Numbered from the stretch's first letter, positions 38,059 through 47,228 are shown. The stretch is DNA of 64,000 bases from VFKU01 sp964620045 (GCA_964620045.1 CAZUJL010000008.1:1-64000), one strand, 5' to 3'. The notes: generated by a model not told the origin, from the sequence alone. Program-made: numbers and translations.

Positions 38059-38991
38059 TCAGGCCGGCGTCGCCGACACGCACACACGATCGCGCCCGCT
38101 TTCCTTGGCGTCGTAAAGCGCCTTGTCCACGCGCTCGAACAGGCTCTCCGCCGTGTCGCGCCCCGGCGCCACTTCGCCGACCCCGGCGCTCAGCGTCAGC
38201 CGGATCGGCTGCGTCTGGAACTGGAAATTCCGCGCGCGCACGCGGTCGCAGGTTTTTTGCGCGATCGACGACGCATTTTCGAGGGTCGTTTCCGGCAACA
38301 GCAACACAAACTCCTCGCCGCCGTACCGCGCAAGGAAATCGCTCGCGCGTTTGTTCTCGGCCAGTAGTTGCGCGATCGCGCGCAGCACGCGGTCGCCCGC
38401 CGTGTGTCCGTGCTCGTCGTTGATCGATTTGAAGTGGTCGATGTCCAGCACCACCAGCGAGAATTTCTGACCATACCGTTCCGCGCGGTTCATGTACTCG
38501 CGCATCTGCTCATCCAACCGCTGCCGGTTCGGCAGTTCCGTGAGGAAATCAACGCCCACGCGCCCGCGCAGCGACTCGAGATCTTTCTGCTGCTCAGCCA
38601 CCTGCAAGTTCGCGGCGTCGAGCTCACGACGATACTTGTCGTTCGCCGCTTGCACTTCCTGCACCTGTTCGATCAGCCGCCGCTCGAGTTCGCGCAGGTC
38701 CTGCACCGTCGCCATGCGCTCCAGCGATTGCCGGTGCTGTTCCAGCGCGCGGCCGTATTTAGTGGATTCGCCCGTCATCGCGGTGACGCTGCTCGACACG
38801 CCCATCAGCAAATCGGTCACCGCGGTCTCGATGCGCGCGATCGCGGCGTCTTTCTCCGCGCGCGCCATGCCACCGCCCGAAGACGAAGGTGCTGCGCCAT
38901 GATGGCGCTTGCGGCGGCTGAGCCAAATAGCGACGGCGCTGCTCGTGCCCACAATGACAATTAAGGCGATGACCGCCAACGCCGTATACAT
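38059..38991 (-). CDS. membrane-anchored GGDEF diguanylate cyclase with intact inhibitory site
   Basis: 310 residues. One N-terminal membrane helix (ALAVIALIVIVGTSSAVAIW), a coiled coil at about 80-145, then a GGDEF domain from DFLTELPNR (148-156) to the end. The active-site motif is GGEEF at 224-228, a functional variant. RASD at 215-218 sits five residues before it, the correct spacing for the product-inhibition I-site. VVLDIDHFKSINDEHGHTAGD supplies the metal-binding aspartate. It should make c-di-GMP from GTP at the membrane. There is no sensory domain beyond the coiled coil, so the input is unknown. The window's HD-GYP protein and the MshEN kinase are its natural counterparts. Confidence 0.95.
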   Translation of the reverse strand: MYTALAVIALIVIVGTSSAVAIWLSRRKRHHGAAPSSSGGGMARAEKDAAIARIETAVTDLLMGVSSSVTAMTGESTKYGRALEQHRQSLERMATVQDLRELERRLIEQVQEVQAANDKYRRELDAANLQVAEQQKDLESLRGRVGVDFLTELPNRQRLDEQMREYMNRAERYGQKFSLVVLDIDHFKSINDEHGHTAGDRVLRAIAQLLAENKRASDFLARYGGEEFVLLLPETTLENASSIAQKTCDRVRARNFQFQTQPIRLTLSAGVGEVAPGRDTAESLFERVDKALYDAKESGRDRVCVSATPA

Positions 38992-39105
38992 GGAATTCCC
39001 CCTTGAAGCCCCGCGATCAGACTAGCCCACGCACGCGATTCATTCCAAACCGCCTGTTTCTGCGTGCGCGTCATGCGTTAAGATGATCGTCTTGGGAGTG
39101 CCGCA

Positions 39106-39771
39106 GTGAAAATCATCTCGCTAACCGACATCCACGGCCGCGTGCAGGCCGCCGATCGCATTGCGGCCGAACTAAAAGCCGCCGATCTGGTCATCTTGCC
39201 TGGGGATCTTACGACGTTCGGCAAGCGTGAGGAGGCCATGCGTATTGTCGAAGCTGTCCGCGCGCACAATCCAAATGTCCTCGCCGTCATGGGCAATTGC
39301 GACTGCCCCGAGGTAGAGCAGTACCTGACGGAAGAAGGCCTCTGCCTCCATCGCACGCACAAGCGCGTGAACGGCGTGGTCTTCGCGGGACTCGGCGGCT
39401 CGCTGAAGTGCCCGATCCCCACGCTGAACGAATGGACCGAGGAGCAAGTCGCCGAGCACCTCGACGCCGCCGTGCAGGGCGCGCCGGCCGATGTGCCGCT
39501 CGTGCTCGTGTCGCACCAGCCCGCGCGCGACACCATCACCGATCTCGCCGGCAATGGCGCGCACGTCGGCAGCACGGCCGTCCGCGCGTTCATCGAGCGC
39601 CGCAAGCCGATGCTGTGTCTTTCGGGCCATATTCACGAGGCGCAGGGGGTCGACAACATCGGCCCGACGACGCTGGTGAATCCCGGGCCCTTCATGGAAG
39701 GCCGCTACGTCGCCGTGGAACTGACGAACGGCGCCTGCCGCGTCGACATCCGGCGCGCCGGCGAATCGTGA
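39106..39771 (+). CDS. calcineurin-like metallophosphoesterase
   Basis: 221 residues from a GTG eight bases after GGGAG. All five metal-binding blocks are visible: SLTDIHG (D-x-H), LPGDLT, MGNCD, VLVSHQP and SGHIHEAQG. It resembles the small archaeal/bacterial YfcE-like phosphodiesterases; the substrate is unknown. The stop overlaps the GTG of the methyltransferase gene by four bases (GTGA), so the two are coupled. No membrane or secretion signal. Confidence 0.92.
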   Translation: MKIISLTDIHGRVQAADRIAAELKAADLVILPGDLTTFGKREEAMRIVEAVRAHNPNVLAVMGNCDCPEVEQYLTEEGLCLHRTHKRVNGVVFAGLGGSLKCPIPTLNEWTEEQVAEHLDAAVQGAPADVPLVLVSHQPARDTITDLAGNGAHVGSTAVRAFIERRKPMLCLSGHIHEAQGVDNIGPTTLVNPGPFMEGRYVAVELTNGACRVDIRRAGES

Positions 39772-40982
39772 CGCTGCCCGCCCAAACATCCGACCGTCTC
39801 TGTCCGCATTTTGGTGAGTGCGGCGGTTGCGAGTCGCAGAACGTCGCGTACCCCGATCAGGTTGCGGCGAAGAAACGGTATCTCGAGAATCTTTTCGCCG
39901 CGGAGTGGGGGAAGGACGTCCACGTCATCCCGTCGCCGATCGTGTGGCACTACCGCAACAAGGTTGACTTCAATTTCGGCCTGAGGCACTACCCCGAGCC
40001 GCCGCCGAAGGATTTCCCGCGCGAAACGCTGCTCGGCTTCACGCGTCCCGGTGCGTGGTACCACCCTATTGATATTGAGACCTGCCTGATTGCGCCCGAG
40101 GGTGTCGCGGCGCTGCTCGACGCCGTCCGCGCGTGGTACCGCCGCGAAGGCCTGCCTGCCGTCGGCAAGCGAGGCGAAGGTTTCCTGCGCGCACTGCTCG
40201 TCCGCGAAGGCAAACGCACCGGCGAGCGCATGGTGGCGCTCTTCACGAGCGAAGGCGCATGGAACCCCCAGGGTTTCCTCGACGCCGTGCGCCAATCGTA
40301 TCTATCACATTCGATTTATCGCGGCACATTTTCACGCTCCGCGCGCGGAGCCTTCGCCGATCGCGTCGAACTCCTCGAAGGCGCCGAACACATCCACGAA
40401 GAAATGATCATCCGCGACGGCGCCGCCGAGCGCCGCATCCGTTTCCGCATTTCGCCCTTCAGTTTCTTCCAGACCAACACGCTCGCCGCCGAAATTCTGT
40501 ACTCCGAAATCCGTCAGTGGGTGCGCGCGAGCAACGCACAGATTCTCTATGACCTGTATGGCGGTGCGGGCGGCATCGCGTTTTCCTGTTCCGATCTCGT
40601 CCAACTCGTGCGCTCGGTCGAAAGCGAACCCTCCGCCACCTCCGACGGCGAGCACAACGCGCGCACGAACAAGATCGACAACGTATTCTTCTTCACTGAC
40701 CAGATGCGCAAGTATCTGCACGGCCTCGCCGAGACCGGCGGCATGGAGCCGAACGCGGTCGCCGTCGCCGATCCGCCGCGCAGCGGCATGACGCCGAAGC
40801 CCGTCCAGCGCCTGATCGAGTGCGCGCCGCAGCGCCTGCTCTACGTTTCCTGCAAGGCCTCGGTGTTAAAAGAGGAACTCCCTGCGTTTTTAAAGGCGTA
40901 CACGCTCGAGCGCCTCTGGGCCGTCGACATGTTTCCGCACACGCCCCACGTCGAGGTGCTCGCGTCGCTGGTCCGGAAATAG
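39768..40982 (+). CDS. 23S rRNA / tRNA uracil-C5 methyltransferase (TrmA/RlmD family)
   Basis: 404 residues. The N-terminus has a [4Fe-4S] set: Cys12, Cys18 and Cys21 (LCPHFGECGGCESQ) and a later cysteine in IETCLIAPEG. There is no N-terminal TRAM domain, so this is the RumA-minimal type. The SAM-binding core is YDLYGGAGGIAF, the DPPRSGM motif follows, and the catalytic cysteine is in LYVSCKASVLKEEL. It methylates uracil C5 in RNA; whether the target is U1939, U747 or tRNA U54 cannot be told. The start GTG overlaps the phosphoesterase stop. Confidence 0.9.
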   Translation: MTLPAQTSDRLCPHFGECGGCESQNVAYPDQVAAKKRYLENLFAAEWGKDVHVIPSPIVWHYRNKVDFNFGLRHYPEPPPKDFPRETLLGFTRPGAWYHPIDIETCLIAPEGVAALLDAVRAWYRREGLPAVGKRGEGFLRALLVREGKRTGERMVALFTSEGAWNPQGFLDAVRQSYLSHSIYRGTFSRSARGAFADRVELLEGAEHIHEEMIIRDGAAERRIRFRISPFSFFQTNTLAAEILYSEIRQWVRASNAQILYDLYGGAGGIAFSCSDLVQLVRSVESEPSATSDGEHNARTNKIDNVFFFTDQMRKYLHGLAETGGMEPNAVAVADPPRSGMTPKPVQRLIECAPQRLLYVSCKASVLKEELPAFLKAYTLERLWAVDMFPHTPHVEVLASLVRK

Positions 40983-41067
40983 TTTTGTGGTCCACCGCGG
41001 TTGAAAGCCGCGTGCGCCGTTTGGCATCGTGTACCGTTCCCAAAAACAGGCCAAGGAGCCCGTATTC

Positions 41068-42198
41068 ATGCGCGTTTTTCGCCGTTCGCTTGCCCTTCTG
41101 CTGCTCGCCGCGCCCGGCCTCGCCTGCGCCGATGCCGCCGACAACCTCTCCAAAATTAAACTGCCCGCCGGATTTAAGATTTCGATTTACGCCGAAGTCC
41201 CCAACGCGCGCGCGATGACGCTCTCGCCGAACGGCACGCTCTTCGTCGGCTCGTACTCGGACGACGTCATTCATGCCGTCGTCGACGCGAACAAGGACTA
41301 CAAAGCCGACAAGGTCATCAAGATCTTCGGGCCCGGCAATCTGCCGGATGGCTCCAAGTTAGATATGCCCGCCGGCGTCGCCTTCCGCGACGGTGCGCTC
41401 TACGTCTCCAGCATCAGCCGCATCATCCGTTTCGACGACGTCGAAGCGAAGCTTGAGAACCCGCCAGCGCCCGTCGTGTTGCCGGCGAGGTTCTCCGAAA
41501 AGGGCCACCACGGCTGGAAGTTCATTGCGTTTGGTCCCGACGGCAAGCTGTACGTGCCGCAGGGCGCGTGGTGCAACATCTGTGACGCGCCGGACGACAT
41601 CTTCGCCAGCATCACGCGCATGAATCCAGACGGCACCAACGTTGAAGTCGTCGCGAAAGGCATTCGCAACACGGTCGGCTTCGACTGGAATCCGGAAAAC
41701 GGCGAGCTATGGTTCACCGACAACGGCCGCGACATGCTCGGCGACGATCTGCCCGGCGACGAACTGAACCGCGTTAGCCAAGCTGGCGATCACTTCGGCT
41801 ATCCGTACGTACACCAGGGCGACACGCTCGATCCGCAGTTCGGCAAAGGCAAAAAAGTGGAAGACTACGTCGCCCCGGCGCAGGTCCTCGGCCCGCACGT
41901 CGCCGCGCTCGGCATGCGCTTCTACACCGGCGCGATGTTCCCCGCCGAATACAAGAACCAGATTTTCATCGCCGAGCACGGCTCGTGGAACCGCCGCGAC
42001 AAGGGCGGCTACCGCGTCATGCTCGTCCGCCACGACGGCAAGAAAGGCACGTCGTACGAACCCTTCGCCGAAGGCTGGCTGCAGGACGGCGACGACAACT
42101 GGGGCCGTCCGGCCGATGTGCTCGTCATGCCCGACGGTTCATTGCTCATTTCCGATGATCACGCCAACGTGATCTATCGCGTCACCTACGAAGGTTAA
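41068..42198 (+). CDS. L-sorbosone dehydrogenase-like beta-propeller protein, copy 1
   Basis: 376 residues with a signal peptide at 1-23 (RRSLALLLLAAPGLACADA). Six-bladed propeller of the soluble glucose/sorbosone dehydrogenase type: LPAGFKISIYAEVPNARAM, GVAFRDGALYVSSISRIIRF, GWKFIAFGPDGKLYVPQGA, NGELWFTDNGRDMLGDDLPG, IFIAEHGSWNR and GRPADVLVMPDGSLLISDD. The pattern matches quinoprotein-like periplasmic sugar dehydrogenases, but PQQ use is unproven and no cytochrome domain is fused. The ATG follows AAGGAG by about eleven bases. It is a tandem duplicate of the next gene; a conserved GAWCN.CD loop with two cysteines is shared by both. Confidence 0.85.
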   Translation: MRVFRRSLALLLLAAPGLACADAADNLSKIKLPAGFKISIYAEVPNARAMTLSPNGTLFVGSYSDDVIHAVVDANKDYKADKVIKIFGPGNLPDGSKLDMPAGVAFRDGALYVSSISRIIRFDDVEAKLENPPAPVVLPARFSEKGHHGWKFIAFGPDGKLYVPQGAWCNICDAPDDIFASITRMNPDGTNVEVVAKGIRNTVGFDWNPENGELWFTDNGRDMLGDDLPGDELNRVSQAGDHFGYPYVHQGDTLDPQFGKGKKVEDYVAPAQVLGPHVAALGMRFYTGAMFPAEYKNQIFIAEHGSWNRRDKGGYRVMLVRHDGKKGTSYEPFAEGWLQDGDDNWGRPADVLVMPDGSLLISDDHANVIYRVTYEG

Positions 42199-42227
42199 GT
42201 TTCGTTCCATTCACAGGAGTTAGATTA

Positions 42228-43349
42228 ATGTCGTTTGCTATTCGCATTGCCTTGGCTGTTGCATTCGTATCGTCCGTGGCCTCCGCCGATCCGGCCACGG
42301 AGAATCTCTCCAAACTGAAAGTCCCCGACGGCTTCACGATTTCGGTTTACGCCACCGATGTCACCAACGCCCGCGGCCTCGCCCTCGGCGCAAAGGGCAC
42401 GCTCTTCGTCGGTTCGCGCGACGCCGACACGGTCTATGCCGTCGTCGATTCCAATAACGATCACGTCGCGGACAAAGTCCACAAGATCATCGGACCGGGC
42501 GCGCAACTGCCGGACGAAGCCAAGTTCGACATGCCGCACGGCGTGGCGTTCCGCGACGGTTCGCTCTACGTCTCCAGCCTGAGCCGCATTATTCGCTTTG
42601 ACGACATCGAATCGAAGCTCGAAAATCCGCCCGCGCCCGTGGTGTTACCCGCGAAGTTTTCCGACACCGCGCAGCACGGATGGAAGTTCATCGCATTCGG
42701 CCCCGATGGAAAGCTGTATGTGCCGCAGGGTGCGTGGTGCAACGCGTGCGACTACCCCGATGAACTCTTCGGCAGCATCACGCGCATGAACGCCGACGGT
42801 ACCGGCCGCGAAGTCATCGCCAAGGGCGTGCGCAACACGCTCGGCTTCGATTTCCATCCCGAGACCGGCGAGCTGTGGTTCACCGACAACGAAGACGATC
42901 GTTTCGGTGACGACAAACCCGGCGACGAACTCAACCGCGTCTCCAAGGTGGGCGAGCACTTCGGCTTCCCGTACTTCCACCAGGGCGACATGGTCGACCC
43001 GTACTTCGGCGAAGGAAAGAATCCGGACAACTACGGCAAGCCCGTGCAGGTGCTCGCGCCGCGCTGCGCCGCCCTCGGCATGCGGTTCTACACCGGCAAG
43101 ATGTTCCCGAAGGAGTACCGCAACCAAATCTTCATCGCCGAGCACGGTTCCGGCGTCGCCGACGCGCGCGTGATGCTCGTGCGTCTCGACGGCAACAAGG
43201 CCGTGTCCTACGAACCCTTCGTCACCGGCTGGAAGCAGGAAGGCCGCAATTGGGGCCGCCCGACCGATGTGCTCGTGATGCCAGACGGCGCGCTCCTCGT
43301 CGCGGACGATCGTGCGAACGCCATCTATCGCATCACGTATGGGAAATAA
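42228..43349 (+). CDS. L-sorbosone dehydrogenase-like beta-propeller protein, copy 2
   Basis: 373 residues with a signal peptide at 1-20 (FAIRIALAVAFVSSVASA). It is collinear with the preceding protein and identical over many blocks (IIRFDD, APVVLP, GWKFIAFGPDGKLYVPQGAW, GELWFTDN, PGDELNRV, MRFYTG, IFIAEHGS). It differs mainly where copy 1 has WNRRDKGGYR and this copy has GVADAR, a shorter loop. The gap to copy 1 is 29 bases with a CAGGAG SD. The pair probably arose by recent tandem duplication and may have different substrates. Confidence 0.85.
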   Translation: MSFAIRIALAVAFVSSVASADPATENLSKLKVPDGFTISVYATDVTNARGLALGAKGTLFVGSRDADTVYAVVDSNNDHVADKVHKIIGPGAQLPDEAKFDMPHGVAFRDGSLYVSSLSRIIRFDDIESKLENPPAPVVLPAKFSDTAQHGWKFIAFGPDGKLYVPQGAWCNACDYPDELFGSITRMNADGTGREVIAKGVRNTLGFDFHPETGELWFTDNEDDRFGDDKPGDELNRVSKVGEHFGFPYFHQGDMVDPYFGEGKNPDNYGKPVQVLAPRCAALGMRFYTGKMFPKEYRNQIFIAEHGSGVADARVMLVRLDGNKAVSYEPFVTGWKQEGRNWGRPTDVLVMPDGALLVADDRANAIYRITYGK

Positions 43350-43524
43350 CGCCTAAGTCCCTGCCGCGCAATCGTCTAACCGTGTAAACTTGATTTTCCG
43401 TGGAACGCTTTGTTACCTTCGCGGCTCTCAATTTGCTGGTCTAGCGGTGATCACTCCCGCCGGCCCGGGTACTCCCGTCCAGCCGTGGCCAGCCGGGGAC
43501 ACCAGAGCGCACTGCATTTTCAGG

Positions 43525-43546
43525 CCTCTGGAACAAGTTTCAGAGG
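43525..43546 (+). promoter_or_regulatory. hairpin in the serA leader covering the SD-like sequence
   Basis: CCTCTG at 43525-43530 pairs perfectly with CAGAGG at 43541-43546 across ten bases. The 3' arm contains the only purine-rich SD-like sequence (AGAGGGA) before the serA ATG at 43561. The 211-base leader (43350-43560) is otherwise featureless. The hairpin could tune serA translation; six base pairs is not much evidence. Confidence 0.3.
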
Positions 43547-43560
43547 GACGGCCGCGGTAA

Positions 43561-45144
43561 ATGCCCAAGATATTAGCGCTCGACGGACTCAGCGAAGAGG
43601 GGTTGGACGTATTTCGCAAGACTCCGGGCTTTGAAGTAGACGTACGCCCCGCGCAGAAGCCGGCCGAACTCGCCGCGATCATCGGAAATTACGAAGGCCT
43701 CGTCGTCCGCAGCGGCACCAAAGTCACTCCCGAAGCCCTGAAGAATCCGGGCAAGCTCCGCGTCATCGGCCGCGCCGGCGCCGGCACCGACAACATCGAC
43801 AAGGGCGCCGCCACCGCCAAGGGCATCGTGGTCATGAACACGCCCGGCGGCAACACGATCTCTACCTGCGAGCACGCCTTCGCGTTGATGTTCGCGCTGT
43901 GCCGCAACGTTCCCGCCGCGCACGCCTCGATGATGGCCGGCCGCTGGGACCGCAGCAAGTTCATGGGCACGGAACTCTTCGGCAAGACCCTCGGCATCCT
44001 CGGCGTTGGCCGCATCGGCGGCGCAATTGCCAAGCGCGCGCAGTCCTTCGGCATGAAAATCCTCGCCTTCGATCCGATGCTGAACCCGATGAAGGCTGAA
44101 TCGCTCGGGGTCGAGCTCGTGTCGGTCGATGAACTCATCGAGCGCTCGGACTTCATCACGGTCCACGCGCCGAAAACCAAAGACACCGACAACATGATCC
44201 GTGCGGAACACTTCAAGCGGATGAAGCCGTCCTGCCGCATCATTAACTGCGCGCGCGGCGGCATTATCAATGAAAATGACCTCGCCGAGGCGCTGAAGAA
44301 CAAAACCATCGCCGGCGCCGCGCTCGATGTGTACACCACCGAGCCGCTGGTCGACAATCCCTTCCTCGGCCTCGACAACATCATCACCACGCCGCACTTG
44401 GCCGCATCGACCGACGAGGCCCAGCTTACGGTCGCCGTCGATGTCGCGCACCAGATGGTCGATTACCTCACCACGGGCGCGATCGTGAACGCGGTGAACG
44501 TGCCCAGTCTCGACGCCGAAACGCGCGCGAAGCTGGGCCCGTATCTCTTCCTCGGCGAAAAGCTCGGCCGGTTCCATGCGCTGTACACGCAGGGCCGCCC
44601 CGCGGAAATCACGATTGCGTACCACGGCGACCCGGGCTTCACGGACACCTACCCGGTCACGGCTTCGATCATCTCCGGCTTCCTCACGCCGACCCGCGAG
44701 ACGGTCAACATGGTTAACGCGCCGAGCATCCTGAACGAGGCCGGTATCGTGAGCAACGAACTCCGCAGTCCGGAACGTTCCGACTACGATTTCCACATCG
44801 CCGTCACGTTGAAGACCGACAAGGAAACCGTCACCGTCGGCGGCACGCTGTTCGGCGGCGATTCCGACCCGCGCATCTGCTTTATCGACAACGTGCGCAT
44901 GGATGCCGTGCCGAACGGCTGGATTGTGATTTGTATGAACGAAGATAAGCCGCTCGTTTTAGGGCGCATTACGACCATCATCGGCGAGGCCAAGGTGAAC
45001 ATCGCGAACCTCACGCTCGGGCGCAACATGCCCGGCGGCGTGGCGTCCACGCTGATCAACCTCGATAGCCCGCTCGACGAGGCCACACTGGAGAAGATTC
45101 GACAATCGCCGCACGTCCGGCAAGTGCGTTTGATCAACCTGTAG
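43561..45144 (+). CDS. serA: D-3-phosphoglycerate dehydrogenase
   Basis: First committed step of serine synthesis. 527 residues, the long form with substrate-binding, NAD-binding, ASB and ACT domains. NAD site LGVGRIGGAIAKRA near 140-155 with the acceptor AFDP. Catalytic residues lie in NCARGGIINENDLAEAL, LDVYTTEP and TTPHLAASTDEAQL (the histidine). The C-terminal ACT domain spans about 450-527 (GWIVICMNEDKPLVLGRITT ... ANLTLGRNMPGG...), consistent with serine feedback. icd follows 57 bases later on the same strand. Confidence 0.97.
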   Translation: MPKILALDGLSEEGLDVFRKTPGFEVDVRPAQKPAELAAIIGNYEGLVVRSGTKVTPEALKNPGKLRVIGRAGAGTDNIDKGAATAKGIVVMNTPGGNTISTCEHAFALMFALCRNVPAAHASMMAGRWDRSKFMGTELFGKTLGILGVGRIGGAIAKRAQSFGMKILAFDPMLNPMKAESLGVELVSVDELIERSDFITVHAPKTKDTDNMIRAEHFKRMKPSCRIINCARGGIINENDLAEALKNKTIAGAALDVYTTEPLVDNPFLGLDNIITTPHLAASTDEAQLTVAVDVAHQMVDYLTTGAIVNAVNVPSLDAETRAKLGPYLFLGEKLGRFHALYTQGRPAEITIAYHGDPGFTDTYPVTASIISGFLTPTRETVNMVNAPSILNEAGIVSNELRSPERSDYDFHIAVTLKTDKETVTVGGTLFGGDSDPRICFIDNVRMDAVPNGWIVICMNEDKPLVLGRITTIIGEAKVNIANLTLGRNMPGGVASTLINLDSPLDEATLEKIRQSPHVRQVRLINL

Positions 45145-45200
45145 AACACGAAGTGGCCGGGGGCCGGCCAGCACAACGCAGTCAGAGAAGGGGACATACG

Positions 45201-46442
45201 ATGGCCAAGTACAAATTCGTTCAGGTACCCAAAGGCGACAAGATCGGCCGCAGTGCCGACGGTACCTTGCAGGTTGGCGCGCATCCCATCATCGCCTTCA
45301 TCGAAGGCGACGGTACGGGTCCCGATATTTGGCGCGCATCGCAGCACGTGTTCGACGCGGCCGTGAAGCATTGCTACGGCGGCAAGCGAAAAATTTCCTG
45401 GATGGAAGTCTACGCCGGCGAAAAGGCGCAGAAGGTCACCGGCGAATTCCTGCCGGAAGAAACCATCGGCGCGATCGAAGACTTCAACGTCGCGATCAAG
45501 GGCCCGCTCACCACGCCGATCGGCGGCGGCTTCCGCAGCCTCAACGTTGCCATGCGCCAGCAGCTCAACCTCTTCGCCTGCGTACGCCCGGTACGACACT
45601 TCGACAACGTACCCAGTCCCGTAAAGCGCCCGCAGGACGTGGACATGGTCATCTTCCGCGAGAACATCGAAGATGTATACGCCGGCATGGAGTTGCAGGC
45701 CGGCCGCCCCGAGACCGCGCGCCTCATTTCCTTCCTCGGCAGCGAATACGGCTGGGAAATCCCGGCGGACTCCGGCGTCGGCATCAAGGGCATCAGCGAG
45801 ACCCGCTCCAAGCGCCTCATCCGCTCCGCGTTGCGCTACGCGCTCGATCGCGGCCGCAAATCGGTCACGCTCGTGCACAAAGGCAACATCATGAAGTTCA
45901 CCGAAGGGGCCTTCATGAAGTGGGGATATGATCTCGTCCGCGAAGAATTCTCCAACGTCGCCGTCGGCTGGGACGATTGCAATGGCGATCCCAAGGGCAA
46001 GCTGCTGGTGAAGGACGTCATCGCCGACATCTTCCTGCAGCAGACGCTCACGCGCCCGCGCGACTTCGACGTCGTCGCCACGATGAACCTGAACGGCGAC
46101 TACGCCAGCGACGCGCTCGCGGCACAGGTCGGCGGCATCGGCATTGCCCCCGGCGCGAACATCAACTACGAAACCGGCCTTGCCGTGTTCGAAGCCACGC
46201 ACGGTACCGCGCCGAAATACGCGAATCTGGACAAGGTCAATCCGTGCAGCGTGATCCTGTCCGGCGTGATGATGTTCGAGCACATGGGCTGGAAAGAAGT
46301 GGCCGACACGATTACCAACGCGCTCGTGGCCACGTTCCGCGCCAAAACGGTGACCTACGACTTCCACCGCTTGATGGAAGGCGCCACGTTGCTGAAGTGC
46401 AGCGAATTCGGCCAGGCGGTCGTCGACAAGTTCGGCAAGTAA
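45201..46442 (+). CDS. icd: NADP-dependent isocitrate dehydrogenase
   Basis: Oxidative decarboxylation of isocitrate in the TCA cycle. 413 residues, the E. coli-like type I enzyme. Isocitrate-binding segment NVAIKGPLTTPIGGGFRSLN, with the serine equivalent to the phosphorylated Ser113 present; further motifs are FRENIEDVYAG, MKFTEGAFMKWGYDL and GTAPKYANLDKVNPCSVILS. The K-Y pair in the last motif suggests NADP rather than NAD. The ATG follows AGAAGGGG; the frame is open 16 codons further upstream but without homology. It may be read through from serA. Confidence 0.95.
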   Translation: MAKYKFVQVPKGDKIGRSADGTLQVGAHPIIAFIEGDGTGPDIWRASQHVFDAAVKHCYGGKRKISWMEVYAGEKAQKVTGEFLPEETIGAIEDFNVAIKGPLTTPIGGGFRSLNVAMRQQLNLFACVRPVRHFDNVPSPVKRPQDVDMVIFRENIEDVYAGMELQAGRPETARLISFLGSEYGWEIPADSGVGIKGISETRSKRLIRSALRYALDRGRKSVTLVHKGNIMKFTEGAFMKWGYDLVREEFSNVAVGWDDCNGDPKGKLLVKDVIADIFLQQTLTRPRDFDVVATMNLNGDYASDALAAQVGGIGIAPGANINYETGLAVFEATHGTAPKYANLDKVNPCSVILSGVMMFEHMGWKEVADTITNALVATFRAKTVTYDFHRLMEGATLLKCSEFGQAVVDKFGK

Positions 46443-46562
46443 GCCGCAACCCCCGCAAAAGCCAACAAACAAGGGTGGCCGATTCGCCAAGGGTCTTGCC
46501 GAATACCCGATCGCCTGCCATCATGGTTCGCATGTTTGTGCGATCACGCCTAACCGTCCAAC

Positions 46563-47228
46563 ATGCCTGACCAAAACAACAATCTTCCGCCAAACTGGAC
46601 CCACGCCGGCCGCGTGATGCGCAGCGTGACGCATGACGTGAACAATCAGCTCGGCGCGATCCTCGCCTATGCCGAACTCATCGCGCTCGCACCAGAACGC
46701 CAGACTGAAAATGTGCAGATGGCGCGCGACATCGTCAGTGCGGTGCGCGACAGCACCAACATGCTCGACACCGTCGCCGCCATCGTCGCGCACGACGTGG
46801 TCAGCATCGAGACCATCAACCTGCCCGATCTGCTGACGCGCGTCGCGTATCTGTTCCGCTTCGAACTCGATCGCGGCGGCTCCGGCATCGAGGTCTCGTT
46901 CCCGCGCGAAACGTGCGCCTTTCCCGGTGTCCGCACGCGCATGGTGCGCGCCTTGGTGCACACGATACGCCACGCCGCCGAGCGTGCGCTTGCATCGCAG
47001 CCCAAGGGGAAAGTCTACGTGCACGTGTCGCATGACCCCACGACCTTGCGCGTGGAGATCGAAAAACGTGGGGGAGGCGCATCACCGCTCCCTGCGGGAT
47101 TTCCCGACGAATTGCTGGAAGCGCGCGAGCATGTGCGCTACCACCACGGCGAATTAATCTGGAACGATTCGGGCGTCGCACTTCTGGAAATTCCGCGCGA
47201 TACGCGACTGATCAAGCCCTTGGCCTAA
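46563..47228 (+). CDS. histidine-kinase-like protein with degenerate catalytic domain
   Basis: 221 residues. The first 70 form a HisKA-like dimerisation helix pair with His24 in the H-box VMRSVTHDVNNQLGAILAYA. The remaining 150 have the shape of an HATPase domain (VRTRMVRALVHTIRHAAERA in the N-box place, KVYVHVSHDPTTLRVEIE, ELLEAREHVRYHHGELIW). The N-box lacks the usual asparagine and the G1/G2 glycine motifs are not evident, so ATP binding is doubtful. It may be a phosphotransfer or phosphatase-type protein, like those lacking ATPase activity (Spo0B or ChpT), rather than an active kinase. There is no response regulator next to it. Confidence 0.7.
   Translation: MPDQNNNLPPNWTHAGRVMRSVTHDVNNQLGAILAYAELIALAPERQTENVQMARDIVSAVRDSTNMLDTVAAIVAHDVVSIETINLPDLLTRVAYLFRFELDRGGSGIEVSFPRETCAFPGVRTRMVRALVHTIRHAAERALASQPKGKVYVHVSHDPTTLRVEIEKRGGGASPLPAGFPDELLEAREHVRYHHGELIWNDSGVALLEIPRDTRLIKPLA

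Noticed and set aside
43573..44796. A 407-codon open frame antisense to serA
   Set aside because: Antisense composition only; serA motifs on the plus strand are unambiguous.
44784..46490. A 568-codon open frame antisense to icd and the end of serA
   Set aside because: It is the mirror frame of two well-supported genes in high-GC DNA; its translation has no recognisable motif and is rich in Arg/Val/Ala/Asp as expected from antisense frames.
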